A program made the translations under genes and the position numbers. Source: Fidelibacterota bacterium (GTDB taxonomy: Bacteria > Fidelibacterota > Fidelibacteria > Fidelibacterales > DSDE01). From it: 15,285 bases of DNA. The notes beneath the pieces are model-generated. The model was not told where the DNA came from. It did not search any database and saw only the letters and a list, made by a program, of their open reading frames with translations. Where the stretch lies: positions 1-15,285 of the forward strand of contig DSDE01000301.1 of NCBI GenBank assembly GCA_011049095.1. The letters are read 5' to 3'. Shown piece after piece: positions 15,128 to 15,285 of the stretch; the first letter of the stretch is position 1, and each line of letters opens with the position of its first letter.

Positions 15128-15154
15128 AAAAGGCCGGTAAAAAACCGGCCTTTT
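15128..15154. terminator. Bidirectional intrinsic terminator
   Basis: A perfect 10-bp stem AAAAGGCCGG (15128-15137) / CCGGCCTTTT (15145-15154) encloses a 7-base loop. T-rich sequence follows on both strands. It lies between the partial gene at the right edge and mltF, so it most likely ends the transcript coming from the right and marks mltF as the start of a new unit. Confidence 0.85.
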
Positions 15155-15176
15155 CCTTCTCATATTTGATTATCAA

Positions 15177-15284
15177 TCAAAATTGTACGACAGCCATTTC
15201 ATCATTTTTTAGAATGTGAGCAGATCTGAGAGCTTCCGGATTCAGGAACAGGATAGATTGCTGTAATAGCTGAACGGAGTAGGT
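15177..15284 (-). CDS. 3' end of an unidentified gene (partial)
   Basis: An open frame enters from the right edge on the - strand and ends at TGA (15177-15179), giving 35 residues: a Leu/Gln-rich stretch, then FLNPEALRSAHILKNDEMAV and Val-Gln-Phe. It looks like real protein sequence. The stop is followed within 25 bases by the terminator, as expected for a gene end. I do not recognise the family. Confidence 0.55.
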   Translation of the reverse strand, partial: TYSVQLLQQSILFLNPEALRSAHILKNDEMAVVQF

Positions 15285-15285
15285 C

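Noticed and set aside
1..15285. CRISPR array, insertion sequence, integrase or defence system
   Set aside because: No regular spaced repeats, transposase or recombinase motifs, or defence-type genes were seen on either strand.

Overview
The window reads as a piece of chromosome from a Gram-negative bacterium, probably of the Bacteroidota/Chlorobiota/Fibrobacterota (FCB) superphylum or a related uncultured lineage such as Marinimicrobia, Calditrichota or Cloacimonadota. The reasons are a protein ending in what looks like a type IX secretion (T9SS type A) sorting domain, a decayed PD40 beta-propeller lipoprotein of a kind common in those phyla, outer-membrane polysaccharide export and lipoprotein signals, and moderately AT-rich DNA. 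A more exact placement cannot be made from sequence reading alone.

Left part (1-1895, mostly + strand): the tail of an upstream gene, then a stand-alone promoter and a peroxiredoxin of the Bcp/PrxQ type with a hydrophobic N-terminus. Next comes a 957-base PD40-propeller lipoprotein gene that keeps one reading frame throughout but is broken by three in-frame stops (TAA, TAG, TGA). A strong hairpin covers its ribosome binding site. A tRNA-Val(CAC) with its own promoter follows, and just behind it lies a decayed second tRNA.

Main part (1896-13436, all - strand, transcribed right to left): a surface-polysaccharide locus. It runs ugd (UDP-glucuronate supply), rmlC and rmlB (two of the four dTDP-L-rhamnose steps), a 120-base gap, a Wza-like export protein, a Wzz-like chain-length protein without a kinase domain, an O-antigen polymerase/ligase-family membrane protein, a Wzx-like flippase, a GT4 glycosyltransferase, and last a large secreted T9SS-type protein of unknown function. 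Most neighbours overlap by 1-23 bases (several ATGA or TGATG junctions), so they are very likely translated in a coupled way. Together they would make sugar nucleotides, add a sugar, flip and polymerise the repeat unit, control chain length and export the polymer. No initiating sugar-phosphate transferase, rmlA, rmlD or Wzc-type kinase is in the window, and only one glycosyltransferase is present.

Right part (13532-15285, - strand): an MltF-like lytic transglycosylase lipoprotein upstream of ugd. Before it stand a perfect-stem bidirectional terminator and the 3' end of another - strand gene that runs off the window.

The most interesting item is the 735-residue secreted protein at the end of the polysaccharide operon: an unrecognised exported protein, possibly with a galactose-mutarotase-like fold, whose start overlaps the glycosyltransferase gene. 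The broken propeller gene, its hairpin-covered ribosome site, the tRNA remnant and a short inverted repeat around that remnant are secondary points.
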